Notes: a model not told the origin generated them from the letters alone. Positions 33,691-46,777 are shown, counted from the first letter of the stretch. The stretch is DNA of 64,000 bases from Megalonaias nervosa (GCA_016617855.1 JAECUM010092837.1:62001-126000), one strand, 5' to 3'. Made by a program: numbers and translations.

Positions 33691-36298
33691 ATAGACAACG
33701 AAGGGGTGTTTGAATCAGAAGAATATATATAGATAGAAAACACACGACTATATCATGTTTCACGATATCAATTATCGACAGATATTCATCATTACTTTCT
33801 TCGCTTTCATTTAACAATGAATAACACAATTTTAAATTACAATGAATTACAATATCCCAATAGGTGCAACAAGAGGAAAAGCTATTTCGATTTTCAGATC
33901 AGATATACATTACACAGGATATCAATGCCAGATTGTCCGATATAGCCGATGAGATTCAAAGCCGCCTAATTTGTAAAGCATTTATTTATCATGTTTCAAC
34001 ATTGACATAATAGAATCTACACAAAATTGTGAATGATTTATTTGTATTTATTGTTATAATTAATAATATTTGAAGTAAGAATCGCTGTTCATTTTTAACT
34101 ATGACTGTAATGTGTATCTTTAGTGTTCATTAGATTTCGATTTTAGAGTCAGCTGATATACTATCATCCATCACTTTTGCTCTCCGTCTGATCTCTCTAA
34201 TATTATCTCTATTTCTAGATTTCCCATTCGTCCTTTATTAGAATGCGTTTCTTTTCATTTTGGCCATACTATAATTTATGAATGTCATTTAATTGTTTTG
34301 CATAATGGAGAAGAGCTTGAAAACTGAGCTTGGTTTCTATTCTTTTGCAGTCATTTACTTACGGAAATAAAACGTTTTTTTTTGTATTTACTGCCTAAAT
34401 AACTCTCTCCTTACGGTTAAGATAGACAGCATTTATTCAAAATCTGTCTTGTATAGTATTTGTCTTTTTATGTTCGTATTTTTTAATTTATGCAAAGAAA
34501 TATAGCAACATAATGAAAGTAACTTGACGACAGTTGAAACTGTCTACTCGTAAGCTAGCCTTCAACATAACGATATTAGACCAGGCTGAACTGATATGTG
34601 AAATATCCCACAAATGGATGATTTTCACCTAATTTAGAAGAACGGACATGACATTTTTGCGGATTTATTATAAATAATGAACGTGATGGACTAATACAGA
34701 ATGTTGTCGCTTTTTAATGCGCATCAACAGGTTTGACTCCATTGCAATATATTTTGTAATGAAAACTTAACACAAAAACACACATAAAACATTCGTTCAT
34801 TAGAACAGAGACATACTATTCGCAGAAATAATCACAAGATATCATGTTAAACCCCAACGCTTTGTACGTATAAAACACGGGATATTCAGACAAACGTTAC
34901 GCAGCACTCTTGATATATACAATTCGACTAAAACGGGCCACAAAAAGTTCACGCCCTATTTAGAAAGTTGATTCCCCGTCACACAGCAATCCATAATGTC
35001 ATTGCCTTGTAGATAAGTCTTTTATGACGTTAATGCACCGCTTTTTGATGGTATTTATATGAAAATTGCAATATTCGATGCCCCTTAAACAATTCATTTT
35101 ATTTCTGTGTGCTCAGAACGATTCCGAAAGAAATACTGAAAGAAGCCATTGCACTCCATTATAAATGTTTTGAAATATTTTTAGAAAATGCCATTCTTTT
35201 ATTATTGAACATTAGGGGCAAACTTAATGACTGCAATACAGATAAGGATCGAATCTTCACCTCAGTCGAATGTGAGATCATCTCAAAATACCAGGATGTA
35301 CAAACTATCAAGTACTAAATAACTGACCGCTCTGCTTGGAGGTGACATATGCCAATCAACAGATATTTCAACGGACAATCGACAGCTGGTTGTAACTTGG
35401 ATGATCGGTGGCGTTACAAGGATTTGCCCAACCGATCAAGGACCCGGATAGAATTTGTTACAATGTATATAACATATACATTTTAAATTAATACAAGTTT
35501 GACATTTTTCATCCACTTTTCCCAATATATTGTAATGAGTCCTGTTTCACCGTCATGGGAATATTTCAAAAAGAATACGAGCAGCTATACACATGTTAAT
35601 AGGTAGACTGAGAATTTTCCAGGAGTCAAACGTTTGGATAAGAAGCCTACACATAATCTATTCCATAGTGTCGAATTACAGGTAAAACAACTGCTCTTGT
35701 GGTCAAATAAAAGCTCTAATATATATTACTTAAGATGGCGAGAGATAGTTTCGTCAATTGGCCCCTGTTCAATTTTCTAACTTAAGGCTATGATGTGGCT
35801 ATATCAGCTATGATTGTTTACTGCTTACATATATGGATATATTTGTGAATTATGTGTTTCAGGCATGTGTTGTTCTTGAAATTAATTATAGGTATGTACA
35901 CCTAGCCTGATTACTTTGCAGTATGTAGACAGTGAAATACCAATAGCCGCTTAGGAAGAAGAGCTAATCCCCATAGCAGGACTCAGATCACAATTATTTG
36001 TCCTATATAGTCTCTACATTTGTTTCTTAGTACTGAACTTTCCACTGTGTCCAAATCCAAATAAATCATATATTGATCAAAAATACATTCAAAGCAGGGC
36101 CGCGGACAGGATTTGTGGGACATAGGACAAATTCTTCAGTAGGCCCCTATGAATTAGAAATTGTGATGGCGGTGGGCCCCTGACCGTTCTGGGCCCCAGG
36201 AATTTTGTCCTAGTTGTCCTGCCCTGTCCACAGGCCTGCTTCAAAGAAGAGTGCACGGTGTGAAGTTCTTGTCAAAGGTTATCCAGCAATTTTGTTTA
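33691..36298. other. AT-rich intergenic DNA, nothing recognised
   Basis: No ORF with a recognisable family, no structural RNA and no clear repeat. Confidence 0.5.
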
Positions 36299-36604
36299 GT
36301 ACCGCTCCGGTGGCCTTGTGGTTAGAGCGTCCGCCTCGGACGAGGGAGGTCGCGGGTTCGAACCCCGGCCGAGTCATACTAAAGACTTATACAAATGATA
36401 CTAGCAGCTGCCTCGCTTGGCGCTCAGCATTAAGAGGTTAGTGTTAGGACTGGTCAGCCTGGTGTCAGGATAATGTGACTGGGTGGGACATTATACTACA
36501 TGTGTGCGGCATGATGTCCCAGTGCTAGACATCACTATACACTGTCACACTGAAGATGTCGTAGCGATATGAGTAAAAAATTTGTAAAGCTACGTTAAAA
36601 ATCC

Positions 36605-36641
<37 letters not shown>

Positions 36642-36642
36642 T
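36299..36642 (+). repeat. tRNA-derived SINE with (CA)n tail
   Basis: The head GCTCCGGTGGCCTTGTGG... has a tRNA layout with an A box (GTGGTTAGAGCG) and a B box GGTTCGAACC at 36355-36364, ending GGCCGAGTCAT. The body holds CTTGGCGCTCAGCATTAAG and AATGTGACTGGGTGGG, and the tail is (CA)n at 36606-36641. The head, the body and the way the two join resemble SINEs known from molluscs and other marine invertebrates. It is not a functional tRNA gene: the acceptor stem does not pair properly. Confidence 0.8.
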
Positions 36643-37453
36643 TTTGTGTTTGAGAGGCTGGACTGTAAACAAAGCAACGTGCAATGAGTCACAAATTTCA
36701 CTCACAGATCTGCATCATTGCTTCATTACTCACTCGCCAAAATACACAGAGACAATAATGCCTTAATGATCATATTCTAAAGAATAAACAACTACCTTCA
36801 AATCAGTACAAAGAATGCCTACACGTAACTCTTGTATCGCCATCAAAATGAAAGAGGAAAAGAAAAATGCTCTACAATAGATTGGAACTACACTCGTGGG
36901 TACTGAACAGGAAGTAATAATTGTGACCTGAGTGCGGCAGTACACATGTGGGTTGAAGGGAAATAGAATATCATAAAAACGGTCTGGACGACAACTATTT
37001 TGAATCGCATCAAGCTGTTTAGTTCACGGTGTTTTTCACAATTATCACTTAGAGAAAGGGCTTGTGTGTGCAATGTGAGCGTCGCTTACTGTCAAAAATG
37101 GCCTTCAGACGTGAAACAATATAGGTATAAATATGAGCTCGGGATGCACAAACGTCTTTTATTATGAGCTGCCATTGACTTTTCGGGTCAAGAGAATAAT
37201 ATTCGTATGCTTTGTTTTATTATAGCTACCCAAAGATATGGGCCTTTTTGACATCATATATTAGGTAGGTGGATGCGGAATTAAATTTGTGTACGGAAAA
37301 CTGTCCCTTGTCCCATACGGCCTTAAGCAACCCCCCCCCCAATCTTGCAAGAAATAAAACTAGCCAAGAGACACAGTTTATTATCATTTGTATGTGGAAT
37401 TTTTTGTTTGTCTTTATGCCATTGTAGCTAAATGTTAGATGCTTGGTTGGACG

Positions 37454-37973
37454 CATCTTCGCTAGCCATGGTTCCGATATGTTAACCCTATCTCCACCTT
37501 GACGCATCGAGCAGATATTTCTGTGCTTAGGGTCTGTGAATTTCACTGGATGCGGCGCAAGCCACCGCATCCAATCAAATTAAATTTTTAAAATTTGAAC
37601 ACTGTTCTTACATGATCGAGACAAGTGGAGCACACAACGTGAATGGACTCATAAATAAACGAATTTCCATTGCCGGTCCATGTTTGTACAATACCTTTCA
37701 CTCAAATACACTTGTAATGGCTTCTCTCTGGTACGCAGTCACACTTTCGATGTTAAACTTACAAAGCATCCTTTTGAAGTCAATTGCCTCCACCATTTTC
37801 GGCCGATATACAATGCGCCGCTGTTACACGCTATTGGTTGGTTGGCGTTACATACTCAGAGAGGCAACTCATGAAATCCAATAGCTATCGCTAGGACAAA
37901 GCACTAAAATATCTGCTCGATCCGCCAAGGGGTAGATAGGGTTAACATATCGGAACCTTGGCTAGCGAAGATG
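37454..37973. mobile_element. ~520-bp element with 75-bp terminal inverted repeats
   Basis: The left arm 37454-37529 (CATCTTCGCTAGCCATGGTT...) and right arm 37899-37973 are reverse complements over about 75 bp with few mismatches. The interior (about 370 bp) has no transposase. It includes a small hairpin (GGATGCGG...CCGCATCC) near 37550. This fits a non-autonomous DNA transposon or MITE. The family is not recognised. Confidence 0.75.
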
Positions 37974-38699
37974 GGTTGAATGTTACCCCAGTTATGCTAG
38001 TATAATAACACCTGACAATGGCTTTGATGTTTCGTTAATTCTGAATGCACACAAATTTCACATGCTTTCTTGATTTTTGTTAAATGTTGGCAACAATAAA
38101 TAATTGTGTTAAACTCAGTTGCGTCATTTTTAACGTTAAACGTTGAACAAATCCTATTTTTTATCGTCTATGCTTCTTTCTTTTCAATATTTGTTACCAA
38201 ATAAGATATACTACTTTTATCTTACAACATAATTACAAGGTAGGAAAAAAAAAAAAAAAAAACAAACAAAAAAAACCCCAAATCAAAACAAAACAAACAA
38301 ACAAAAACAAAACATCAAAGAGCAATGAGTTGAAAATCCTAGAACTCCAGGTCAAACCATGCTGACAACCTAATGCAAGATGATTGAGACTGGACCTTAT
38401 ATCAAGTTTGGTCAAGACCCTTTTGTACGTGATCAGTTATTGTGTTGACATGCCATCTTTAGTGTAGAAATTAAAAATACACCCAAAATTTCTAACCTTT
38501 GACAGTGAGCCCATGGTCGGGGTAGTGGTGGTGATCTAAATTGTCAGTGATGTCGCTGCTATAAACAAAGAATCCATTCTTTTTAGAAAAACAAATCTAT
38601 TTCTGTCTCCTGAAGGTATTTTGCTCAAATATCATCCCGGTTTTATAAAAAACCCTAAAAATTGTATTTAAAAAATGCCCCCCCCCCCCAAACACCTAG

Positions 38700-39445
38700 G
38701 TCTTGATCTTTGACCACGGGTCCCAAGCTTGGAAGCTATGGGAGTTTAAATTTACCGACCTTAGTCAAAATTAGTTAGTCCGATTTTGCCTTGTGAGAAG
38801 ACAAAAAGGTCCGACTCCGGTGGAAAACCGAAAGTATAGAGTTTTCCCTCGTTAACAAGTAAAGAGGCCAGATAGCTGTCTTGAAAGGAAAAGACAGGCT
38901 ATAGTGCTAGGACACACGATTGTGTGGAAAAGAAATAGCATTAAGGGAACAGCTTTCTATATCCCTCCCCGAGAAAACCCGATGAGGACAGTCCAAAGAG
39001 GGAAGTCCGCAAATAGAAAGTTCGGAATAGAAGGGTCAGAGGAAGAATCAAGCATACACGCTAGACGTGGAATACACCAAGTCAATAAAGGAACTACGCC
39101 AGGTGATGCAAGTCAGGCCTGGACATTGTACTCTTTTCACCACTCGTTATTATGATGAACAAATCCGTAATTGAACACTGCTATTAAATTCCATTAATGT
39201 AAATCTGTTGGATTGAAATTGCAGTTTTTAGGGTTATGTATTAATTAATTAAAATTTATTTTATTTTTATTGTTTAAGGGGGCTCGTATTTGTTTATTTC
39301 TTCTCAATAGTCTCACTCAATTCTCTGTTAATGTTTTATCTATCCACTCACACTGGGCAATAACATTGAGGGAGGTCGTCCTCTAGATAACGATCGCCAA
39401 ATCAATTAACAGAGGGGCACACACATCACACCGAACCCCTTTACA
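38700..39445 (+). repeat. Gypsy-B 5' LTR (left boundary uncertain)
   Basis: The right end is set by CCCCTTTACA, which precedes a primer site by three bases. The left end is only an estimate because the partner LTR is missing from the window. Confidence 0.35.
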
Positions 39446-39448
39446 AAG

Positions 39449-39468
39449 TGGGGTCTATCGTCCGGGAT
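39449..39468 (+). other. Gypsy-B primer binding site
   Basis: TGGGGTCTATCGTCCGGGAT resembles the tRNA-Pro complement used by Gypsy-A (shared CGTCCGGGAT), with changes in the middle. Confidence 0.5.
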
Positions 39469-40016
39469 ATTTTGAACAAGTGAGTGACAGAGCTGACTGG
39501 GCAGATATTGAATAGAAATAGAGTACTACAGCAGTGATAAATTTGTTTATTATTTAAGCAAGGAATTACGAGAGTGAATCGAGTCAATATCTATGCATTC
39601 TGTAATTTGTGCATGCCATTGTTAATATTTTCTTTAATGTTTGTTATGACAATATAAGAAATTGAGATTCCGTACCTGAACTGCTTGATAGTGTGGTCGT
39701 TGTCTGAATTCAGGTTAATTCAGAAGAAATATTTCCTTTAATTACTCTTGTGAGAAGAGCTAATTAAGGAAGTCCAGGGGGAGTAATTGCACATTGTTGG
39801 TGCGAGCAAGCTGAATTTGGAGAAAAATTCAGAATTTTGTACTGTCAAAAGCTGTTAGGTTGTTTTGAGTGATTTAAGTAAGTCTGTAGGTTAAGACTTT
39901 ACTAGAATAGAATACGGGTAAGTATTTTTAAGGAAGCTGTTTCCTGTAAGGCAGTAAGAAGTTAGTGAATACTTGAGCTAAGTATATTGGTTGGTGAAAC
40001 AGTCGAGTAGACTAGG

Positions 40017-41376
40017 ATGGCAACTGATAGGCAGTTAGTCAGAGAGTTTAAGTCTATTGGTGGAGACAAATTAGGTTATGAAGGGACCCAATTAGCGGAA
40101 TTTGTAGAGCGGAATGTCAGGGAATACAGAGAACAACAGGCAGCAGAGAAAGAAAGAGAAAGAATGAGACAAGCCGAGGAAAAAGAAAGAGAAAGAATCA
40201 GACAATCCGAAGAGAGGGAAAAAGAAAGAGAAATTGAGTTAGCCAGATTGCAAGCCGAAGAAAGAGCCAGGGAGAGAACATGCGTTAGTCATGGAGAGAC
40301 TAAGGATCGAAGCGGAATCTAGGAGGGGCGAAGGACCCTCAAGTAAAAGATCATGGGATAAACGTATCGTCCAGATAACAATGCCGATGTTTAACAACAA
40401 GGACGAAATCATCGATAACTTTTTAACGCAGTTTGAAAAGTTAGCTTTAATCCATCATATACCCAAAGACCAGTGGGCCATTAATATCTCTGCATCTTTG
40501 CAAGGAACTGCCAAGGATGTCTACCATAATATGGCACACACTGAAGTAGATGACTATGACGCTCTCAAGAAATCGCTGTTACGGCATTACGAGTTGTTGG
40601 CTGAGAGTTTTCGCAAACATTTCAGAGAGTTGTCTAAACGAACAACGGAGACACACGCACAATTTCATACTCGTGCGCGCGTGCTTTTCGATAAATGGAT
40701 ATAAATGACATGCGCCGCTCTCACTCATGAAGGTATACGGGAATAGATCTTGAAAGAACATGTCCTCAGTACGTATCGGAAAGACCTGATCGTATTTTTG
40801 GCGGATCGTAATTTCGCAACCTTAGGAGATATCAGTGTGATGGCTGAGCGATATGAGAGTGCACACTCTCGTCCGACCACCTGGAGTGGCAGGGATCGAA
40901 TCAGCGTCACCAACTTTAGAAGAGCTAACGGTTTGACACCCCCTAGGCGGAATGGTCAAAATGGTGGGAAGCTAGGAGCTGATAATCCCAGCCGTGATCA
41001 GTTCCGTGGCTCAGGAAAGTCCCAAGGGGTAGATAAAGGTACCCCTGGTAAGAAAGATGAAGTTGTGTGCTACGGTTGCAACAAACCTGACCATATTCTC
41101 AAGAACAGCAGGAAACATCGTCCCACGATAAATGTAGTGACACCAGGCACTGGTGGAAAGTGTACCCCAGTGGAGTGGTCGAATACAGCAACAGCTACGA
41201 TAAATGGAGAGAAGGCTATTCTGTTGTATGACATCAGCTGTAGTTATCCAACTTTGGTGGATTGCAAATTCGTCAAACGTGCTGATTATGCAGGTGAGAC
41301 AGTGGAAGTTCAATTTGCTAATAGGAATAGAGATTCCCTTCCAGTTGTTACATCGATCTTGATTCGTCGTATGTGA
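40017..41376 (+). pseudogene. gag: Gypsy-B gag with degenerate zinc knuckle and protease
   Basis: Opens at ATG 40017 with MATDRQLVREFKSIGG and then a long Glu/Arg coiled coil (EKERERMRQAEEKERERIRQ). A frame change near 40300 leads into the Gag core at 40291-40704 (ITMPMFNNKDEIIDNFLTQF). TAA at 40702 and a TAG just after interrupt it, and the frame continues from 40750. The knuckle is CYGCNKPDHILKNS, in which the last Cys is Ser and the Gly before His is changed. The protease site reads LLYDISCSYP where DTG/DSG is expected, so it is inactive. Near 41374 a TGA ends the frame. Confidence 0.8.
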
Positions 41377-41645
41377 AAGGACGAAATCAAGCAGCGTGCT
41401 TGTCAAGGTTGTCGCATGACGTAATTTTAGGATGTAGGTATGTGTTGCCACAGCCTAATCCTATGACGTGTACACCCGTACACGTGGGGTCCGTAGAGAC
41501 GAGGTCTATGAAGCAAAGATCAGGGTCGAAGCCGCTGAACCCCTCGACTTCACCCATATATAATTTTCTACCTGGTGAATTAAGGAGACTTCAAGAGGAA
41601 GATTCTACCCTTAACAGGATACGCGGGTAAGCAAAGGAGAAATCC

Positions 41646-43040
41646 GTGCTGAACTTACCTGACGGTGAGGTAGAGTTCGCGCTGAAACGGGGTATCTTGT
41701 ATCGATACGCCCGGAAAGGACCCGAGAGGTATAAGCAAGTGATTGTACCTCGATCTAAGAGAGAAGAGGTGCTTAGGCTAGCACATGAGAGTCAACTCGG
41801 TAGTCACATGGGTGTGGCAAAGACGAGAGATAGGTTAGTGAGGGAGTTCTATTGGCCAGGTGTGTATGGGGATGTAAGGAGGTTTTGTCTGTCGTGTGAC
41901 ATGTGTCAGCGGGTGGTACCTAAGACCTCACATCGCCCAGTGCCACTAGGAACCACCCCTCTGAATAATGAACCTTTCTCAAGGGTGGCTATGGATTTGA
42001 TAGGTCCAATAAAGCCTGCGTCAGAAAGTGGTACTCGTTATGTGTTAACGATTGTTGATTATGCTACCCGATAGCCGGAGGCCGTTTCGTTGAAGAACAT
42101 TGATTCAGTTACGGTGGCTGAAGCTTTGTTAGGAGTTTGGCCCAGACTTGGTGTTCCTGAAGAGATACTAACTGACCAAGGGACGCAGTTTGTTAACCAG
42201 GTGATGGAAGAAGTGAACCGGTTACTTTCCATTAGGCACCTGACTACTTCCCAGTATCACCCACAGTGCAATGGTCTAGTAGAGCGTTTCAATGGGACGT
42301 TGAAGCAAGCTCTGAAGACGTTGTGCGAAGGTCGACCCAAGGACTGGGATCGATACCTTCCCGCGATACTTTTCGCGTACCTCGAAGTACCCCAAGCTAG
42401 TCTAGGATTTTCACCTTTTTAACTAGTTTATGGGAGGACAGTGAGAGGACCCATGGTTGTATTGAAACAATTATGAACGGATGAAAAATCATCTGAGGAA
42501 GTACGAACAACGTATCAGTATGTTGTTGATCTCCGTAACAAACTGGAGGTAGTTTGCAACTTGGCCCAGAAGAATCTCCGTGACGCACGGTGACGTCAAG
42601 CCAAGTACTACGACAAGAGGGCGAAGGAGCGGAAGTTTGAAGTTAATGACAAGGCGTTGTTGTTGTTACCGTTGGAGCACAACACACTCCAAGAATCCTG
42701 GAGAGGACCGTTCGTTGTAACGGAAAAGAAGGGCGGAGAGAACTATCGTATCAAGGTAGGAGATAAAGTGAAATTGTACCACGTTAACCTTGTTAAACGC
42801 TATCGTGAAAGGGAGACACTCACTGAGTTCGTGGTTGCTACAGTTGTGACTGAAGAACCCGACGACAACGGAGGAGTGACGGAAGTACTTCCTAGTTGTC
42901 CTTTGACGAGGAATGAAACTTACGTCGACGTCGTCCTTGACGTAACGTTAACGTCAGAACAACGTGAAGAGGTGGAGGAGATACTCCACGACTACGCAAG
43001 TGTCTTTACCGAAAGACCAGGCATGACGGACTTGGAGTAG
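41646..43040 (+). pseudogene. Gypsy-B integrase (broken)
   Basis: H2C2 finger (H..H in LAHESQLGSHMG, then CLSCDMC near 41887-41907), catalytic Asp at 41994, Asp at 42174 and Glu at 42282, with 35 residues between the last two. In-frame stops lie at 42072-42074 (TAG), 42420-42422 (TAA), 42473-42475 (TGA) and 42591-42593 (TGA). The GPY/F-like segment WRGPFVVTEKKGG near 42702 and YHVNLVKRYRERE end the domain. The region to 43040 links to RT. A TAG at 43038-43040 interrupts the linker. Confidence 0.85.
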
Positions 43041-43046
43041 TTCAGT

Positions 43047-44262
43047 TTGAAGTTACTGGATGAAACGCCTGTGAAACTGAAACCCTATCCACTGTCTTAT
43101 CCGAAATTGGAAACTGTACGGAACGAAATTCGAGCTATGCTTGACTTAGGGGTCATTGAACCAGCCGAATCCGCATATAGTTCACCGGTTGTTTTGGTAC
43201 AGAAGAAGGATGGTGATCACCGCTTTTGTGTTGACTATCGGAAATTAAACAGAATCACAGAATTTCAGGTGGAAATGTTACCAGATCTTGAGGCCATATT
43301 CGTCGGAGTAACCAACGCCAAATATTTTTCGAAAATAGACTTGTCAAAGGGATATTGGCAAATTCCAGTCCGTAAGGAAGACCGTCCAAAACTTGCCTTT
43401 GCAACACCAGATGGAACCTACCAATGGGTAGTCATGCCGTTCGGGGTCCAGAATGCACCCAGCATCTTCACCCGAATGATGATGAAACTGCTAGAACCTT
43501 TAAGAGGGACCGGAGTTTGAAATTTCATGGACGATTTGTTATTGGCGACACCAACTTGGGAAGAAAACGTGGTCTTACTGAGAAAAATTCTGGATTGACT
43601 TAAGCAGACAGGGCTCACCGCCTGACCATCTAAATGTCACATTGGATTTCGGAGACTGACTTATCTAGGACACACCCTCAGTGAAGATACATTAACCCCC
43701 GACAGTGCAAAAGTCGACTAGCTTCGGAACGCCGCACGTCCAACTACAAAGACAGAAGTGCGATCTTTTTTAGGACTTGCAGTTATTATCGTAAGTATGT
43801 TGCAAATTTCAGCGCAATTGCTAGTCCGTTGACTGAGTTGACAAGGAAGAAGGCTTCTACGAAAGTTATTTGGACAAACGCTTGTGAGAGGGCATTTGAG
43901 ACATTAAAGGATAGGTTGACGTCAGACGCCGTAGTGAGACTATCGGCCGTGACAAAGGACTTTGTCTTACGTACCGACGCTTCTGACAGTGGCCTTGGTG
44001 CAGTTTTACTGCAGGAACATGATGGGAACTTATTCCCGGTTGCATTTGGTTGAAGAAAGTTATCTCCTGCTGAGCGCAATTATTCTGTTACCGAAAGGGA
44101 ATGCCTAGCGATTATCTTTGGAATCTGCAAATTCCAGCGCTACCTATATGGACGATAGTTTATTCTGGAAACTGACCACCAACCACTTGCTTATTTGGCC
44201 CAAGCTAAATTGACGAATGGACGTTTAATGAGATGGTCATTATTTCGTCAACAATATCAAAT
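43047..44262 (+). pseudogene. pol: Gypsy-B reverse transcriptase and RNase H (broken, truncated)
   Basis: RT motifs: YSSPVVLVQKKDGDHRFCVD, KYFSKIDLSKGYWQIPV, VMPFGVQNAPSIFTRMM, TGA at 43518-43520, then FMDD at 43524-43535. Several stops and frame changes follow to 43830. RNase H retains FVLRTDASDSGLGAVLLQ and, after another [18 protein letters not shown] and ETDHQPLAYL. It ends at the junction at 44260 before the usual C-terminal segment. Confidence 0.85.
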
Positions 44263-44268
44263 TCAGAA

Positions 44269-44856
44269 CCAGTATCAGAACCAGAACAAGCAAGAGTCAG
44301 AACCGAAGTGAATGATAAATTTACCGAAAAGAGTATTGCTAAAATAAAGTTTGACAGTCTGAGAGAATTACCTGCGTTTGCCGTGCAAAGTTTTGATAAC
44401 AGAAAAAATTTTGAAAGCCGATTACACTAATGATGCTGTAGGTCGTGAAGCCTGGTAGAAATGGATATTTCGCATACATTACGGAGTTGATCAGGTCTGA
44501 AGTAATGATACAAAATATATTGCATTTGATAATGGAATAAATAACTATTTTGCACGGTTACAACATCACAATCACAGCCAGTATTACAACAACCAGTCAA
44601 AAAATCCGGGGAAGGTCTTGCCACTGGCAGTGTAAAAACCCTTCCGTTGCCTGATAAACGTTGTCCTAATAACGTTCTTGCCGACGTGGACAGACTAGAG
44701 ATTTTGATTGGAGGAAGACAAGCCGGTAATAATTCCCCAGAAATCATTAATGAAGCAGCTGCTATTTGTCAGAGATTATTTACAGGCGGTATCATGGACA
44801 TTAATGTTTATCGGTCCCTCATTGATGAAATCGTTGATGATTACCACAGTGATTGA
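44269..44856 (+). pseudogene. Left-end ORF remnants of the Polinton-like element
   Basis: Open fragments in changing frames: 44233-44430 (IKFDSLRELPAFAVQSF), then an uninterrupted 69-residue ORF at 44647-44856 with LEILIGGRQAGNNSPEIINE and an acidic end (LIDEIVDDYHSD). The last is spaced 35 bp before the next ORF and could be a real small late gene. I do not recognise a family. Confidence 0.4.
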
Positions 44857-44890
44857 GGGTATGCAATTAGATCAGTGACAAGAAAATAAG

Positions 44891-45388
44891 ATGATTATAC
44901 ATAATGCTCAACGTGGACCTGTAATGGTCAGGGTGATAAATTCGGGATTACCTACGTATAAAGCGATCTACGGTGATGGACTCGGCGATGTTATTCAGGA
45001 TATATTCAGAAGGATAGCCCCAAAAGCAATACCGGTTGCAAAGCAACTGGGAATGAAAGCTATTGATGTTGTTCGTGATAAAAGTATTGGTGCTGTTGGT
45101 GATGTTGCCGGTAAAGCATTCTCAGCAATCAGGGATAGACTAGCACGATTAATACGCAGATCGCAAGTGGTCCGACCACAGCTAGTAAAATTACCCAGCA
45201 CTGAAGTTATGCCTGCAAATGTTAGTAAAATAATAAATCAAGCTGCAAATCAAAAACTAGCAGAGTTGGCTGGTGTACCCTGGTCAGAGAAAGAAAACAA
45301 TATAACTGCAAGTTTAATAGTGGTCTTCGTGTTAGACGATAACAAATATAATAAAATATCTAAGCGTGTGTCTGATCCCGCATTCGAC
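44891..45388 (+). CDS. Basic glycine-rich protein, adenovirus core/minor-protein-like
   Basis: The first ~165 residues of an ORF that runs on into the capsid gene. Residues 28-95 hold GDGLGDVIQDIFRRIAPKAI and a string of Gly/Ala/Lys/Arg-rich amphipathic segments (VGDVAGKAFSAIRDRLARLI). Small Gly-rich basic proteins of this kind precede the capsid gene in many Polintons and adintoviruses and are compared with adenovirus core or minor capsid proteins. Here no stop separates it from the capsid start, so it may be fused or the stop may have been lost. The assignment rests on position and composition. Confidence 0.5.
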
Positions 45389-46755
45389 ATGGATGCACCA
45401 GTCCTCAAAGATGAATCTGTGCGCGATTATCAATATTATTCGTATGATGCACGAGAGCCAAGTCAGCGTGGGCGAACTGAGCTGCAAATTCAGGATACAA
45501 GCAGATATTTCTAAACCCGCTGAAGCATTTACTGAAGTAGAAGGTGAAATTCTAAAAACAGATGATACTGAATATGGAGTTGATGTTAGAGTTGGTTTTG
45601 TTAATAATGGCATCAAGGCGTTGTTCAACAGTGCTATGTATACTATCGACGGAAGAAATATTGAATCATGCCTGGAAAACGTCGACGTTGCCACGACGAT
45701 ACTTGACCTTGCAAGATACAGCGATGATTACTCGAGATCAGCTGGTCCATCAATGATGTTTGGAAAGGATACCTCTGACAACCCTAACAACATACCATAT
45801 GATATAAGAAGACCAAAAAAAAAACCAAAAAAAAAACAAACCCATACAGCTGCTGCTGACGACGCAGATATGGTTCCGGTGGTTCATGGTGCTAATCCAG
45901 AATTCAATTTAGAATTCTCAGCACGTCGATCAATGCTGAAAGATGGAAGTAGAAGATTTTCATTTGCAATTCCACTGTCACATATCTTTGTATTTTGCAG
46001 AAATGTCAGAAAGGTTATTTTTGGAGCCAAGCATACAGTTGTACTCGTACGAAAGACTACGGACAATGATGCAATCTGGCGACCTGCTGGTGATGCAGGT
46101 AAAGTAATGCTGACAAAACTTTCACTGTGGATGCCAACAATGTTACCATCATTCACTGAAGAACAACGGCTGCTCTCTTTTATGGATTCAGGTGGTAAAT
46201 CAACATTATTATGGTTGACGATGACCAGATAGTGTTCAAAGTAATATTAATGGTTTATTCACATGGCAGATAGCGTCACAGCAAGGTGTCTCTGCGCCGC
46301 GACATATATTTGTTGCTCTCCAAAATACTGAACAAGTAAACTCACAAGAACGCAGCACAGTCATATTTAACAAACTTGGTGTTACTGAACTTTCACTGAG
46401 AATAAACGGACATCAAGAACCAACCGAAGATATATTATTAAATTTTGATAACAATCATGTAGCACGTGCATATCATCATTTGATGACATTCATAGGACGT
46501 GATCAAAATATTGATTCTGGTCTACAAATATCACAACTAGATTTTACAGCGTTGTATCAGATTTATTACTTTTCGCTAGAACACTTGGATTTATTTAGAC
46601 AACTTGTCATTGATATACACTTTCGAGCTCGTGTGGTAAGAGGAGCTATCGCTAATTACAGAGCAATCGCTGTTATTCTCTCAGACAAAACAATGCTACT
46701 TGAAGGTGTTGGTGGACGAATGAGAATTATTGATGCCCCAGTAGAAAACATGTAA
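45389..46755 (+). pseudogene. Double-jelly-roll major capsid protein (two frameshifts)
   Basis: Starts at ATG 45389 (MDAPVLKDESV) inside the preceding frame. A frame change near 45512 moves it to the frame of 45366-46232, which contains VNNGIKALFNSAMYTIDG, a Lys-rich insertion (KKKPKKKQ), FSFAIPLSHIFVFCRNVRKV and AKHTVVLVRKTTDNDAIWRP. Another change near 46225 leads to the C-terminal half, with TWQIASQQGVSAPRHIFVAL and IAVILSDKTMLLEGVGG, ending TAA 46755. These blocks, in this order, are those of the metazoan double jelly-roll-like capsid family found in Polinton-type elements. About 455 codons in total, a normal size. Confidence 0.85.
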
Positions 46756-46777
46756 TTAAATCGTCTATGATATTATA

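Larger units (their letters stand above)
38700..44262 (+). mobile_element. Gypsy-B: decayed LTR retrotransposon, truncated in RNase H
   Basis: Order: probable 5' LTR, primer site, gag, degenerate protease, integrase, reverse transcriptase, RNase H. Integrase again precedes RT, so this is a second Gmr1-like element, but the proteins are clearly different from Gypsy-A. It is riddled with stops and frameshifts. The RNase H frame ends abruptly at 44260 after RLMRWSLFRQQYQ, where the Polinton-like element begins. No 3' LTR is present in the window. Confidence 0.85.

Noticed and set aside
36303..36375. Functional tRNA gene
   Set aside because: A and B boxes are present, but the stems pair poorly and the sequence continues into a SINE body with a (CA)n tail.
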